The notes under the pieces are model-generated. The model was not told the DNA's origin. It saw only the letters and a program-made list of their open reading frames with translations, and ran no database searches. Shown here in pieces: positions 1 through 8,642 of a DNA stretch of 64,000 nucleotides. The first letter of the stretch is position 1, and each line of letters starts with the position of its first letter. The position numbers were made by a program, and so were the translations under genes. The stretch covers positions 1 to 64,000 of the forward strand of contig NZ_RBAK01000020.1 in NCBI RefSeq assembly GCF_003626595.1, written 5' to 3'. This stretch comes from Micromonospora endolithica. Its GTDB lineage: Bacteria > Actinomycetota > Actinomycetes > Mycobacteriales > Micromonosporaceae.

Positions 1-226
1 GGTCGGTGGTCAGACCAACCGCGGCGAGCCCCGGCAGCGACGCGTCGAGCACCTCCCACCAGAGGCCACACCCGCGCGTGTCCGCAGCCGGTTGCACCGG
101 CGTGCTGCCCCGTGGGGTGCGTTCGTCCGGGCGGGCGGCAGCCGGAGCGGACGCGACTGACGAGACCAATGCGCCGACAATTGTGAGCCCAATTATGGCA
201 AGCCTGCGGCGAGGAGTTGTTTTCAT
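1..226 (-). CDS. 5' part of a secreted protein, cut by the window edge
   Basis: Reading leftwards from ATG at 226 the frame stays open to base 1, so about 75 codons are visible and no stop is seen. A Shine-Dalgarno GGAGG lies about 7 nt upstream of the ATG. The start is a Sec-type signal: MKTTPRRR, a hydrophobic core (LAIIGLTIVGALVSS) and a probable signal peptidase site after SAPAAA. The visible mature part is short and has a Trp pair (CGLWWEVL). The family is not recognised. The gene is divergent from the kinase that follows. Confidence 0.65.
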   Translation of the reverse strand, partial: MKTTPRRRLAIIGLTIVGALVSSVASAPAAARPDERTPRGSTPVQPAADTRGCGLWWEVLDASLPGLAAVGLTTD

Positions 227-574
227 GAATGAGCCTCCGTTGAAGGTTATTGTGACGTCTGTGGAAACCTCAGCCTAAACGGGCGGCGCGTGTTGCGGGA
301 AGGGCATAATCCCTGCTCAGTGCACTTTTCATGATTTTGGATGCAGGACCGCGAATAGAATTCCGGAAAGATTTCGGCGAGTGGCGGCGTTTGGCGACCG
401 TGGTTGACTGTGGTTTGTTGTGGTTGTGCTCGGTGCGCCTGATCTCTACCCGCTGCCACTGAACCTGCTCTGAGGCTCTGGGACGTTGCCTGGTTCCACG
501 GCGTCAGCTCGTGGTCCCGCTGGAGAGGTGATGGACCACCCCATCCGCTCGGCGGTCGGCTTCGAAGCACTGGT
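227..574. other. Divergent intergenic region
   Basis: This 348-base gap separates the leftward secreted-protein start from the rightward kinase. Both genes must take their promoters from it. I see no convincing gene, terminator hairpin or palindromic operator in it. The right half is more GC-rich than the left, and the left (250-430) is relatively AT-rich, as expected for a promoter. Confidence 0.4.
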
Positions 575-2431
575 ATGGCGGAGGAGTCTGCGCGGCGGGT
601 GGGACGGTATCGACTGCTGCGGTGTGTCGGGCAGGGTGGGATGGGGCGGGTGTGGTTGGCCCGTGACGAGTTGCTGGACCGGGAGGTGGCGGTCAAGGAG
701 ATGCTGTTCCGGGTCGGGCTGACCGACGGGGAAGTCGCGGATCTGAGGCGGAAGATGTTGCGGGAGGCGCGGGCGGCGGCGCGGCTGGATCACCCGCACG
801 TGGTGCGCGTGTATGACGTGATCCTCCTCGAGGAGCGGCCGTGGATCGTCATGGAGTATGTGCCGTCGCGGTCGCTTCACCGGTTGTTGACCGATGAGGG
901 GCCGCTGCCGCCGCGGACGGTGGCCCGTCTCGGTGTCGAGTTGGTGGAGGCGTTGCGTGCGGCGCACCGGGTAGGGGTGTTGCACCGCGACGTGACGCCC
1001 CGCAACGTGTTGATCGCCGATGACGGCCGGGCGTTGCTGGGGGACTTCGGTATCGCGGTGGTGCAGGGCGCTGCGGCGGTGAGTCAGTCCTGGGGCATCA
1101 CGGCGTCGCCGCAGTACGTCGCTCCCGAGAGGGTCCGTGACAATGTCTCGTCGCCAGCGACAGATCTGTGGGCGGTGGGCGCCACTCTCTACGCCGCCGT
1201 CGAAGGACGTCCTCCGTATGCGCGCAACACTGTCGTGGAGACGCTGTTGGCTCTCGCGACCGATCCGCCGGACCGGATGCGTCGGGCCGGTCCGCTGACG
1301 CCGGTGATCGCCGGGCTGTTGCGGCGAGACGCGCGCCGTCGCATGAATGCCGTTGAGGTACTCCGCCGCCTGAGGAGGATCGCCGGTCCGGCCGGCGCTG
1401 CCCGTGTCGCCACCGCCCGCCGCGGACGGGGCGCGCCGGAGGTCGACGCCCACACCACGACACCGACACTGCCCGCAGGCACCAGCGTCACCCACGTGCG
1501 CGGCGACGCTGGTGCCACGCAGGTCCTACCGGCGGCGGACTCTACGCCGATACTCCCCGCAGGCGATACGACGCAGGTACTCGCCGACCCGGGCGCCACG
1601 CAGGTCCTGCCGCCGGCGGGGGATGCCACGCAGAGGCTGCCGACTGTCGATGACGCCGCGACCTGGGTCCGGTTGCGCGATCGCGGCTCGGCCTCCCCGG
1701 TGGTCCGCCGCAACAGCGTAGGGCGCCGTTCGGCCGGCACCTTCGCCGTGGCCGTTCTCGCGCTCGCCGGGGTGTTGGGCGTCAGCGCGGTGGGTGTCCG
1801 CGCCGCGCTTGGTGGCCTCTACGACGCGGTCAGCGGCCCGTCGGGCGGCGCAGCGGGCGTGACCGCCGAACCGAGTGTGACCGTGGAGCCGACACCGCTG
1901 GTGCCTGCCGTGCCCTGCGTGGCAGCGGAGGCGTCGGAGCGGACCCCGTTGTCGTCCGCGGTCGCTCCGGACGAGGCTTTCGCGTTGCCGGCGGGCTGGT
2001 CCTGGTACGCCGACGAGACCGGGTTCACGGTCGGGCTGCCCCAGGGGTGGGTCCGGTTCCGCGACGGCGAGGCGGTCTGCCTGCAGGATCCGAGCCAGGA
2101 ACGGCTGCTGGCCGTCGACCTCGGCGGTACCCAGCAACGGGACCCGGGCGGCTACTGGCGCACCGAGGCGGACCGGCTCGTGAAGGCCGGTGGCCTGCCC
2201 GGGTATGTGAAGGTCAGCATCGGGCCGGTGATCCGGCCGGGTGGGGCGGCCGAGTGGGAGTTCACCTGGGACGGCCCGGCCGGTCAGCGTCAGCATGCCC
2301 GCCGGCTGTTGGTCAACGGCACCACGCCGGGCGGCGCGTACGAACTGAGCTGGGTCACCACGGACGCCGGCTGGCAGGCCAGTGAGGCCGTCCAGCGCCT
2401 CGTCCTCGCGAGTTTCCGCCCCGCAGGCTGA
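575..2431 (+). CDS. PknB-type transmembrane Ser/Thr protein kinase
   Basis: 618 residues. The kinase domain spans about residues 10-270: glycine loop GQGGMG at 19-24, ATP-binding Lys41 (AVKEM), HRD at 137-139, Asn144 and DFG at 157-159. The catalytic-loop Lys normally found two residues after HRD (HRDxKPxN) is Thr141 (HRDVTPRN). A proline/threonine-rich linker (290-370) holds four TQ motifs (TQVLP at 315 and 342, TQVLA at 333, TQRLP at 352). These look like phospho-acceptor or FHA-docking sites. One membrane helix lies at 389-408, followed by an extracytoplasmic domain of about 200 residues with no PASTA repeat. The ATG at 575 is chosen because the kinase fold begins about ten residues later; no strong ribosome site is visible. 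Confidence 0.9.
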   Translation: MAEESARRVGRYRLLRCVGQGGMGRVWLARDELLDREVAVKEMLFRVGLTDGEVADLRRKMLREARAAARLDHPHVVRVYDVILLEERPWIVMEYVPSRSLHRLLTDEGPLPPRTVARLGVELVEALRAAHRVGVLHRDVTPRNVLIADDGRALLGDFGIAVVQGAAAVSQSWGITASPQYVAPERVRDNVSSPATDLWAVGATLYAAVEGRPPYARNTVVETLLALATDPPDRMRRAGPLTPVIAGLLRRDARRRMNAVEVLRRLRRIAGPAGAARVATARRGRGAPEVDAHTTTPTLPAGTSVTHVRGDAGATQVLPAADSTPILPAGDTTQVLADPGATQVLPPAGDATQRLPTVDDAATWVRLRDRGSASPVVRRNSVGRRSAGTFAVAVLALAGVLGVSAVGVRAALGGLYDAVSGPSGGAAGVTAEPSVTVEPTPLVPAVPCVAAEASERTPLSSAVAPDEAFALPAGWSWYADETGFTVGLPQGWVRFRDGEAVCLQDPSQERLLAVDLGGTQQRDPGGYWRTEADRLVKAGGLPGYVKVSIGPVIRPGGAAEWEFTWDGPAGQRQHARRLLVNGTTPGGAYELSWVTTDAGWQASEAVQRLVLASFRPAG

Positions 2432-2539
2432 CCGGCCACCAGGAAATCGTCGACTGTCGGCCATCCGCGGTGGCTGGTGCTCCGAATCCCCTGCGACCAC
2501 ATCCCGGCGGTCATGCCGCCACCTGCGACAGGAGATGTT

Positions 2540-3328
2540 GTGAGACTGTCCCGAGCTCTACTCGCCCTACCGGTAGCGGCGCTGGTCCTTGCCTTCCCGG
2601 GTGTCGCCCAGGCCGACGAGAGCGTGCAGGTGAAGCTGCTGGACCTGAACGAGACCGGTGCGACCGGCACGGCAACGTTGACCGCCACCAGCGGCGGCGA
2701 CCTGAAGATCGTGATCCGGTCGAAGGGGATGACCCCGAACTCGCCGCACGCGCAGCACGTCCACGGCGCGGCCAACGGGATGGACTTCCACTGCCCGGAC
2801 AAGTCCGCCGACGCCAACGGCAACGGCTTCGTCAGCACCGAGGAGGGCCTGAAGATGTACGGCGACATCTTCATCTCCCTGACCAACACCGGCGACACCA
2901 CCAAGGCCAGCGGCCTGGCCGTGGACCGCATGCCCAAGGCCGACGCCCAGGGCAACCTCACCTACGAGCGCACCATCCCCGCCGCCGAGCTGCCCGAAGG
3001 CACGATCGAGCACCTGAAGGACCTGCACATCGTGCAGCACGGCATCGACGCCAACAACAACGGCACGTACGACATGGACGCGCTCGGCGAGTCCACGTTC
3101 GCCAAGTCGATCGGGGTCAACGGCATCCCCGCTGAGGCCACCGACCCAGCCACCTGTGGAATGGTCAGCGGCGCCGCTGCCGGCTCGGTTCCGGCCGGTG
3201 GTGTGGACACCGGTGACGGCAGCACCACCGACAACCGATCGCCGATGCTGTTCGCCGTGGGTGGTGTCGCGCTGCTGGGCGCCGCCGGCACGCTCGTCGC
3301 CCGCCGCCGCCTTGTCGGCCAGCGCTGA
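2540..3328 (+). CDS. Secreted CHRD-like protein with C-terminal membrane anchor
   Basis: The GTG at 2540 is preferred over an in-frame ATG at 2477 because AGGAG lies 6 nt upstream and a Sec signal starts right there (VRLSRALLALPVAALVLAF, cleaved after AQA). The mature region contains a CHRD-like fold with the HAQHVHG histidine cluster and a second HIVQHGID segment, which could bind metal. A Gly/Ser/Thr linker leads to a C-terminal helix (FAVGGVALLGAAGTLVA) and the basic tail RRRLVGQR. That helix-plus-basic-tail layout resembles a sortase substrate, but no clear LPxTG is present. The class F sortase gene starts 17 bases downstream. About 262 residues. Confidence 0.75.
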   Translation: MRLSRALLALPVAALVLAFPGVAQADESVQVKLLDLNETGATGTATLTATSGGDLKIVIRSKGMTPNSPHAQHVHGAANGMDFHCPDKSADANGNGFVSTEEGLKMYGDIFISLTNTGDTTKASGLAVDRMPKADAQGNLTYERTIPAAELPEGTIEHLKDLHIVQHGIDANNNGTYDMDALGESTFAKSIGVNGIPAEATDPATCGMVSGAAAGSVPAGGVDTGDGSTTDNRSPMLFAVGGVALLGAAGTLVARRRLVGQR

Positions 3329-3345
3329 GGCACGGAGCATCAGTA

Positions 3346-4023
3346 ATGGACACCGGCAACGTTCAGCCGGTCGGCCACCGCCGGGGGCGTTTCACGCTCG
3401 CGGCGGTGGCCGGCATCCTGACCCTCACCGCGGCCGCCACCGTCACCGCCGCACTGACCGGTCGGGAACCGCCATCGCCTCGACCCGCCACCGCGGCATC
3501 CAGCACCGGCACAGCGCCGGAACAGCCCAGCCGGCCCGGGGACCTGACCTCCGGACCGCTGATGGCCAGCTCGCCTCCGGTGCGGGTGTCCATCCCCTCC
3601 CTGAAAGTCGCCGCGTCGACGGTGCCGCTCGGGCTGCAGGCCAACGGCGCCATGCAGGTACCCGACAGCGCCATCGATGTCGGCTGGTTCACCAAGGCAC
3701 CCGCACCCGGTGCGCTCGGTCCGGCCGTGCTGGCCGGGCACGTCAGCTGGAAGGGCAAGCGGGGAAGCTTCTTCGACCTCGGCAGGCTGGGCGCCGGCGA
3801 CGGCATCACCGTGTTGCGTGAGGACGGCAGCACCGCGATGTTCACCGTCACCGAGGTGCAGCAGCATCCCAAGGACCGCTTCCCCACCGAGCAGGTGTAC
3901 GGGCCGACCGACCACGCCGCGCTACGACTGATCACCTGTGGTGGTGAGTTCGATGAGGTCACGCAGCACTACCGCGATAACGTCGTCGTTTACGCGCGCC
4001 TCGCCCACACCCATCCGGCTTGA
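3346..4023 (+). CDS. Class F sortase
   Basis: 225 residues. An N-terminal membrane helix lies at about 17-36, then a Pro/Ser/Thr-rich linker, then the sortase beta-barrel. The catalytic triad is visible: His132 (LAGHVSW), Cys198 (LITCGG) and Arg210 (HYRDNVVVYA). The short TLxTC-type motif and the length fit class F of actinobacteria, which are transpeptidases or hydrolases acting on surface proteins outside the membrane. The CHRD-like gene just upstream is the likely co-transcribed partner. There are 124 bases before sigK. Confidence 0.88.
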   Translation: MDTGNVQPVGHRRGRFTLAAVAGILTLTAAATVTAALTGREPPSPRPATAASSTGTAPEQPSRPGDLTSGPLMASSPPVRVSIPSLKVAASTVPLGLQANGAMQVPDSAIDVGWFTKAPAPGALGPAVLAGHVSWKGKRGSFFDLGRLGAGDGITVLREDGSTAMFTVTEVQQHPKDRFPTEQVYGPTDHAALRLITCGGEFDEVTQHYRDNVVVYARLAHTHPA

Positions 4024-4147
4024 CGGCACGTGACATCCGCAGGGCCATCAGCCATATTTTCGCCGCTTCGCGGCCGGCGCGTGCCAGTCTGGGCTCGCCG
4101 CCGTCCGGGTTCGACCGTGCCGACGATCATGAGAGGAGGATGCAGGA

Positions 4148-4765
4148 ATGAGCGGTGACGGTGAACAGGCCCGGCGACTACGGTCGGTGCCGTCGGGGGC
4201 CGCGGGACGTCCCGATGCCGACGAGTTGCTGCACCGCGTGGCCCGCGGCGACGAAGCGGCGTTCGCGGCCCTGTACGACGCGGTCGCGGGCAGGGTACTC
4301 GGGCTCGCCCGGCGGGTTGTGCGGGATCCGGCGCTGGCGGAGGAGGTGACACAGGAGGTGTTGGTCGAGGTGTGGCGCACCGCCGGCCGTTTCGAGCCGA
4401 GACGCGGTTCGGCGTCGGCGTGGATCCTGACCATGACGCACCGCCGAGCCGTGGACCGGGTACGTGCGGAGCAGGCCCACACCGATCGGATGCAGCGAGC
4501 CGCCGCCCGCGATTCACACGTGTCCTACGACGAGGTGCAGGAGGAAGTGGCAGCACGTCTGGAGCGGGAGCAGGTCCGCCGCTGCCTGGGCCGGTTGACC
4601 CCCGTCCAGCGGGAGGCGGTCACCCTGGCCTACTACGGCGGCCACACCTACCGCGAGGTGGCGGAGCACCTGGCGACGCCGCTGCCGACGGTGAAGACAC
4701 GAATGCGGGACGGGCTGATCCGGATGCGGGACTGCCTCGGTGTCAGTCTGGAGGCGGGGGCATGA
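4148..4765 (+). CDS. sigK: ECF sigma factor, SigK type
   Basis: 205 residues. Sigma region 2 is at about 25-95 (EEVTQEVLVEVWRTAGRF, then ASAWILTMTHRRAVDRVR). Region 4 is at about 140-195 (LTPVQREAVTLAYYGG, then TYREVAEHL and TVKTRMRDGL). It overlaps the following anti-sigma gene by ATGA. GAGGA lies just before the ATG at 4148. In mycobacteria SigK, held by RskA, drives fasciclin-domain antigen genes. The same gene types follow here, so a SigK assignment is well supported by context. Confidence 0.9.
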   Translation: MSGDGEQARRLRSVPSGAAGRPDADELLHRVARGDEAAFAALYDAVAGRVLGLARRVVRDPALAEEVTQEVLVEVWRTAGRFEPRRGSASAWILTMTHRRAVDRVRAEQAHTDRMQRAAARDSHVSYDEVQEEVAARLEREQVRRCLGRLTPVQREAVTLAYYGGHTYREVAEHLATPLPTVKTRMRDGLIRMRDCLGVSLEAGA

Positions 4766-5490
4766 GCGGCGACGTCCACACCCTCTCCGGCGCGTATGCG
4801 CTCGGCGCCGTCGACGACGTGGAGCGGGCGGCGTTCGAGCGGCACCTGGCAGAGTGCGAGCCGTGTCGCGTGGAGGTGGCCGAGTTGCGGGAGACCGCCA
4901 CTCGGCTAGCCGACGACACGGACCTCCCGGTGCCTTCGCCGGGGCTGCGGGAACGCACCCTGGCGCAGGTGGCCCGGACACCGCAGCTGCGCAACCCTCC
5001 GACGACCGGCAGCGTGAAGCCGGAGCGGCGGCGGTGGCGGGGGTGGGCAGCGGCAGCCGCCGCGGTGGTAGTCGCCGCGAGCGGCGCGAGCGCGGTCACC
5101 TGGTCGGTCAGCAGCGACCGGCTCGGTCAGGAACAGGCCGCGGGTGAGCAGGCTCGACAGGTCTCCGAGGTGCTGGCCGCCGCCGACGCCCGGGTCTACA
5201 ACCAGCCGCTGCGGGCCGGTGGCGCTGCCACGGTGGTCGTGTCACGCGAGCGCGACCAGGGCGTCGTGCTGCTGCGTGACCTGCCTCAGCCCGAGGCTGG
5301 GCGTACCTACCAGTTGTGGCTGCTCCGGGATGCCGTGCCCCGCTCGGTGGGGCTGCTCAACACCGGTGCGACCGGGACGACCATGGTCATCGGCCCGGTT
5401 TCCGCCGCCGCCACGTTCGGTGTGTCCAGCGAACCGTCGGGCGGGTCTCCCGCGCCCACCCGGATCGTGGGCACCGTCGAGCTGGGCTGA
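4762..5490 (+). CDS. rskA: Anti-sigma-K factor RskA
   Basis: 242 residues. The N-terminal zinc-type anti-sigma segment has the pattern HTLSGAYALGAVDD...FERHLAECEPCR, that is H-x(n)-H-x3-C-x2-C. A membrane helix follows basic residues (KPERRRWRGW then AAAAAAVVVAASG). The extracytoplasmic part is a RskA C-terminal domain (GRTYQLWLL and TFGVSSEPSGGSPAPTRIVG). It is translationally coupled to sigK through ATGA. It should release SigK after regulated proteolysis at the membrane (family knowledge). Confidence 0.9.
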   Translation: MSGDVHTLSGAYALGAVDDVERAAFERHLAECEPCRVEVAELRETATRLADDTDLPVPSPGLRERTLAQVARTPQLRNPPTTGSVKPERRRWRGWAAAAAAVVVAASGASAVTWSVSSDRLGQEQAAGEQARQVSEVLAAADARVYNQPLRAGGAATVVVSRERDQGVVLLRDLPQPEAGRTYQLWLLRDAVPRSVGLLNTGATGTTMVIGPVSAAATFGVSSEPSGGSPAPTRIVGTVELG

Positions 5491-5885
5491 CCGGCGGTTT
5501 CGCCGACGAGGCAGCCGCCTGGGAGCAGGCGGGACGCATTACTGACCTGGTCGGCCACGACATCGTCGCCGACCTCGTACCGCTGAACCTGCTGGAAACC
5601 GGCTGGATCTCGGTCTCGGCGTGGCCCCGACGTTCGACCGCCGCCCGGTTGCCTCCGGAGGGCAGGCCCTCCGCAGGCGACGTCCTGACCCCTGCTGCCC
5701 TGGCTGCTGCGGGGCGGCCCTACCGCTGTGCGGACCGTTCGGGAACCGACGACGGTGGGCGCTCCGGCCCCCGACACCCACGAACGCAGATTCTCTGAAT
5801 CTTGCCCCCATCCATGTGCCTTTCGGGTCCGAATGCTCCATGACAGCTCGACCTACGCAGGTCACCACAATCAAGGAGTAAACCC
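5491..5885. other. Gap between rskA and the fasciclin gene
   Basis: About 395 bases. The first part reads as open plus-frame sequence after the rskA stop (for example ADEAAAWEQAGRITDLVG around 5510-5560), but it has no start and no family match that I recognise. It may be a gene relic. The right end must contain the promoter of the fasciclin gene, probably SigK-dependent. AAGGAG lies at about 5872-5878, just before the next ATG. No strong terminator hairpin is seen. Confidence 0.35.
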
Positions 5886-6515
5886 ATGAACCGTCGCCTG
5901 TTCGCCGCCGCCGGCGTGATCGCTCTGCTGGGCCTGTCCGCCTGCGGTGGTAGCGACACCGACGACACCGCCAGCGGCGGCACGACCGCTCCCACCATGT
6001 CGGCCACCGCGCCGTCGGCGTCGCCGTCGATGATGTCCGCGCAGTTCGGTCCCGGCTGCGCCGCGGTGCCGACCGACCCGGCGAACCCGGGCAGTTTCGA
6101 TGCCATGGCCAAGGTGCCGGTGGCCACTGCGGCGTCCGGTAACCCGGTGCTGTCGACGCTGGTCACGGCGGTGAAGAAGGCCAACCTGGTCGACTCGCTC
6201 AACGGCGCGCAGGGCGTGACGGTGTTCGCACCGACCAACGACGCCTTCGCTAAGATCCCGAAGGCCGACCTGGACAAGGTTCTCGCCGACGACGCCACGT
6301 TGGAGAAGGTGCTGACCTACCACGTCGTACCGACCCAGCTGTCGCCGGACACCCTCGCGGGCACCCACAAGACCCTGCAGGGCGGCGACGTCACGGTGAC
6401 CGGCAGTGACATGTCGTTCACGGTCGACGGCACCTCGATGGTGGTGTGCGGGAACGTGTCGACCGCGAACGCTACCGTCTACATCGTCGACGCCGTGCTG
6501 ATGCCCAAGAGCTGA
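5886..6515 (+). CDS. Fasciclin (FAS1) domain lipoprotein, MPT70/MPT83-like
   Basis: 209 residues. A lipoprotein signal with lipobox LSAC (Cys about residue 20: ALLGLSACGG) is followed by a low-complexity Ser/Thr/Ala spacer. One FAS1 domain follows (NPVLSTLVTAVKKANLV, VTVFAPTNDAFAKIP, LTYHVVPTQLSP, and a C-terminal VYIVDAVLMP). These are the H1, H2 and YH hallmarks. It is the expected SigK-regulon surface protein. It is coupled to the next gene by TGATG. AAGGAG lies a few bases before the ATG. Confidence 0.92.
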   Translation: MNRRLFAAAGVIALLGLSACGGSDTDDTASGGTTAPTMSATAPSASPSMMSAQFGPGCAAVPTDPANPGSFDAMAKVPVATAASGNPVLSTLVTAVKKANLVDSLNGAQGVTVFAPTNDAFAKIPKADLDKVLADDATLEKVLTYHVVPTQLSPDTLAGTHKTLQGGDVTVTGSDMSFTVDGTSMVVCGNVSTANATVYIVDAVLMPKS

Positions 6516-8098
6516 TGGAGCCCACCGACATCGAGCCCCGGCCGGCGACCCGCCGGCCGGGGCCACCCCGCCCCGGCACCGTCGTACGCGCCGTCGCGGT
6601 GGGCCTGTGCACCGCAGCCGTGACCCTGGGTGTTTCCCACCTCGGCGCCGCGGTGGTCGACCCGGCCGCCGACCCGGTGCTGGCCGTCGGCGCCGCGTCC
6701 ATCGACCTGGCGCCGCAACCGCTGAAGGCCTTCGCCATCCGCACCTTCGGCACCAACGACAAGATCGTTCTCCTCGGCGGTGTCTACACCGTGCTCGTGC
6801 TGGCCGCGGTCGCCCTTGGCGCGGCGGCGCTGCGCCGCCGTCGTTTCGGCCTGGTCGGTCTGGTGGCGTTCACCGGCGTGGGTGCCGTCGCTGTCCTGTC
6901 CCGTCCCACCGCCACGGCGGTGGACGTACTGCCGGTCCTCGCCGGGGCCGGCGCCGGGGTCGTGGCCATGCTGCTCGTGGTGCGCGCCGCCCGCACGGTC
7001 ACCTCCGCCGCCACGGGCCGACCACGGCTGCTCAACCGCCGGCAGTTCCTCGCCACCGCCGGCGGCACCGCGGTGGGCGCCGCCGCCGTGACCACAGCCG
7101 GGCAGGCGATCGCCCGTAGCCGTCCCGTGGGCGCGGAATCCCGCGCCTCGGTGTCACTGCCGCCGCCGGTGCGTCCGGCGCCGCCGCTGCCCGCCACCGT
7201 GTCGGTCGGGGTGGACGGCATGCCGCCCTTCGTCACGCCCAACCGGGACTTCTACCGCGTGGACACCGCCCTGATCGTCCCCCAGGTCGACCTGACCGAC
7301 TGGCGGTTGACCCTCGACGGTGCCGTCGACCGACCTCGCACCTGGCGCTATGAGGATCTCCTCGCCCGTGGTCTCGTCGAACGCGACATCACCCTCAACT
7401 GCGTCTCCAACGAAGTCGGCGGCCCCTACATCGGCACCGCCCGCTGGACCGGCATACCCCTGGCGCCGCTGCTGCGCGAGGCCGGCCTCCGCCCCGGACA
7501 GAACCAACTCGTCAGCCGGTCCGTCGAGGGCATGACGATCGGCACCCCGCTGGAGGCGATCCTCGACGGCCGCGACGCCCTGCTCGCCGTCGGGATGAAC
7601 GGCGAGCCCCTGCCTCTGGATCACGGCTTCCCGCTGCGCATGCTGGTGCCGGGTCTCTACGGCTACGTCGGCGCCTGCAAATGGCTGACGTCGATGACCG
7701 TGACCACCTTCGACGCGTTCGACCCCTACTGGGTCCAACGCGGTTGGGCCCCCGACGCGCCGGTCAAGACCGCCTCGCGCATCGACACCCCGAAACCCTT
7801 CGCCCAACGTCCCGCCGGACCCGTCATGATCGCCGGCGTCGCCTGGGCGCAGCGACGCGGCATCACCGCCGTCGAGGTCCAGGTCGACGACGGCCCGTGG
7901 CAGCAGGCGCGCCTCGCCGACGGCCCCTCACCGGACCTGTGGCGACAGTGGACCTACCGCTGGGACGCGACTCCTGGCAGCCATACCCTGCGCGTCCGCG
8001 CCACCGATGCCACCGGCGCCACCCAGACCGCCCAACGGGTGCCCCCGTTCCCCGACGGGGCGACCGGCTGGCACAGCGTCACCGTCACCATCACCTGA
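6515..8098 (+). CDS. Membrane-anchored molybdopterin oxidoreductase (YedY/sulfite-oxidase fold)
   Basis: 527 residues. The ATG at 6515 overlaps the fasciclin stop. The N-terminal quarter has about four membrane helices (26-45, 85-105, 112-128, 137-155). A twin-arginine-like segment RRQFLATAGG (175-184) and another hydrophobic stretch follow. The rest is an oxidoreductase molybdopterin-binding domain with the cofactor cysteine at about residue 296 (DITLNCVSNEVGG), then the Moco dimerisation domain (GVAWAQRRGITAVEVQVDDG). It probably acts on the outer face of the membrane in a redox or methionine-sulfoxide repair role. The substrate is unknown. Its pairing with a fasciclin protein and SigK/RskA suggests co-regulation. 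Confidence 0.88.
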   Translation: MEPTDIEPRPATRRPGPPRPGTVVRAVAVGLCTAAVTLGVSHLGAAVVDPAADPVLAVGAASIDLAPQPLKAFAIRTFGTNDKIVLLGGVYTVLVLAAVALGAAALRRRRFGLVGLVAFTGVGAVAVLSRPTATAVDVLPVLAGAGAGVVAMLLVVRAARTVTSAATGRPRLLNRRQFLATAGGTAVGAAAVTTAGQAIARSRPVGAESRASVSLPPPVRPAPPLPATVSVGVDGMPPFVTPNRDFYRVDTALIVPQVDLTDWRLTLDGAVDRPRTWRYEDLLARGLVERDITLNCVSNEVGGPYIGTARWTGIPLAPLLREAGLRPGQNQLVSRSVEGMTIGTPLEAILDGRDALLAVGMNGEPLPLDHGFPLRMLVPGLYGYVGACKWLTSMTVTTFDAFDPYWVQRGWAPDAPVKTASRIDTPKPFAQRPAGPVMIAGVAWAQRRGITAVEVQVDDGPWQQARLADGPSPDLWRQWTYRWDATPGSHTLRVRATDATGATQTAQRVPPFPDGATGWHSVTVTIT

Positions 8099-8642
8099 CC
8101 AGGTGCACGACACGGCCCCCTCGACCCGGTCGCGGCACGACAGCCGAGTGGCAGGACGATCGGCTCAGCGACGGTTACCCCGGCAGGCGGTGGTCACGTA
8201 GCAGCCGTCATCGGGGTGGAACCGTTCGCTCTGTTGCCCTCGATGGAGGAGCGGCTCATCCCAGCACAGCACCGCGCGGCGGCCAGGCCCCGATGTGACG
8301 GATGGGAACCCGTTGATGCCAAGGGTGATGGAGGCCTGTGTCGCTGACCGGTCCCCTGCTGCTGCCGCAGGCGGGTGGCGCTCCGAGCCCCCTCTTCGGT
8401 CACCCGCCTGCGGCCACCTCCATCTGTCTCCGGGCCCACCGCGGCGGTGCGGACGTGACGGCGTGATGCAAGGCCTGTCGTTCCCGCGGTTTCGCACGCC
8501 GAAACGTCGATCAGCGCGAAGGGCGGTGTAGCTCCGTGCGCGCCACGCCGATTGTTGCGCTCTGGCAAGTTTTCGCTGCTCAGAGTGAGGGTAGCGTGGT
8601 CGGTCGTCAGGCTGGGCGGGTCGCCGGAAGACAGGATCTGTC
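8099..8642. other. Intergenic region with a long hairpin
   Basis: About 540 bases with no gene I can support; the frames on both strands lack a recognisable motif or ribosome site. A perfect 14-bp inverted repeat sits at 8364-8414. A ribosome site for the next gene (AGGA near 8632) lies at the right end. Confidence 0.4.
8364..8414. terminator. Long perfect hairpin between two rightward genes
   Basis: The arms at 8364-8377 and 8401-8414 are perfectly complementary (GCCGCAGGCGGGTG pairing with CACCCGCCTGCGGC) around a 23-base loop. There is no T-run, so it may be a Rho-independent-like stop of the actinobacterial kind, or an element remnant. Confidence 0.4.
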
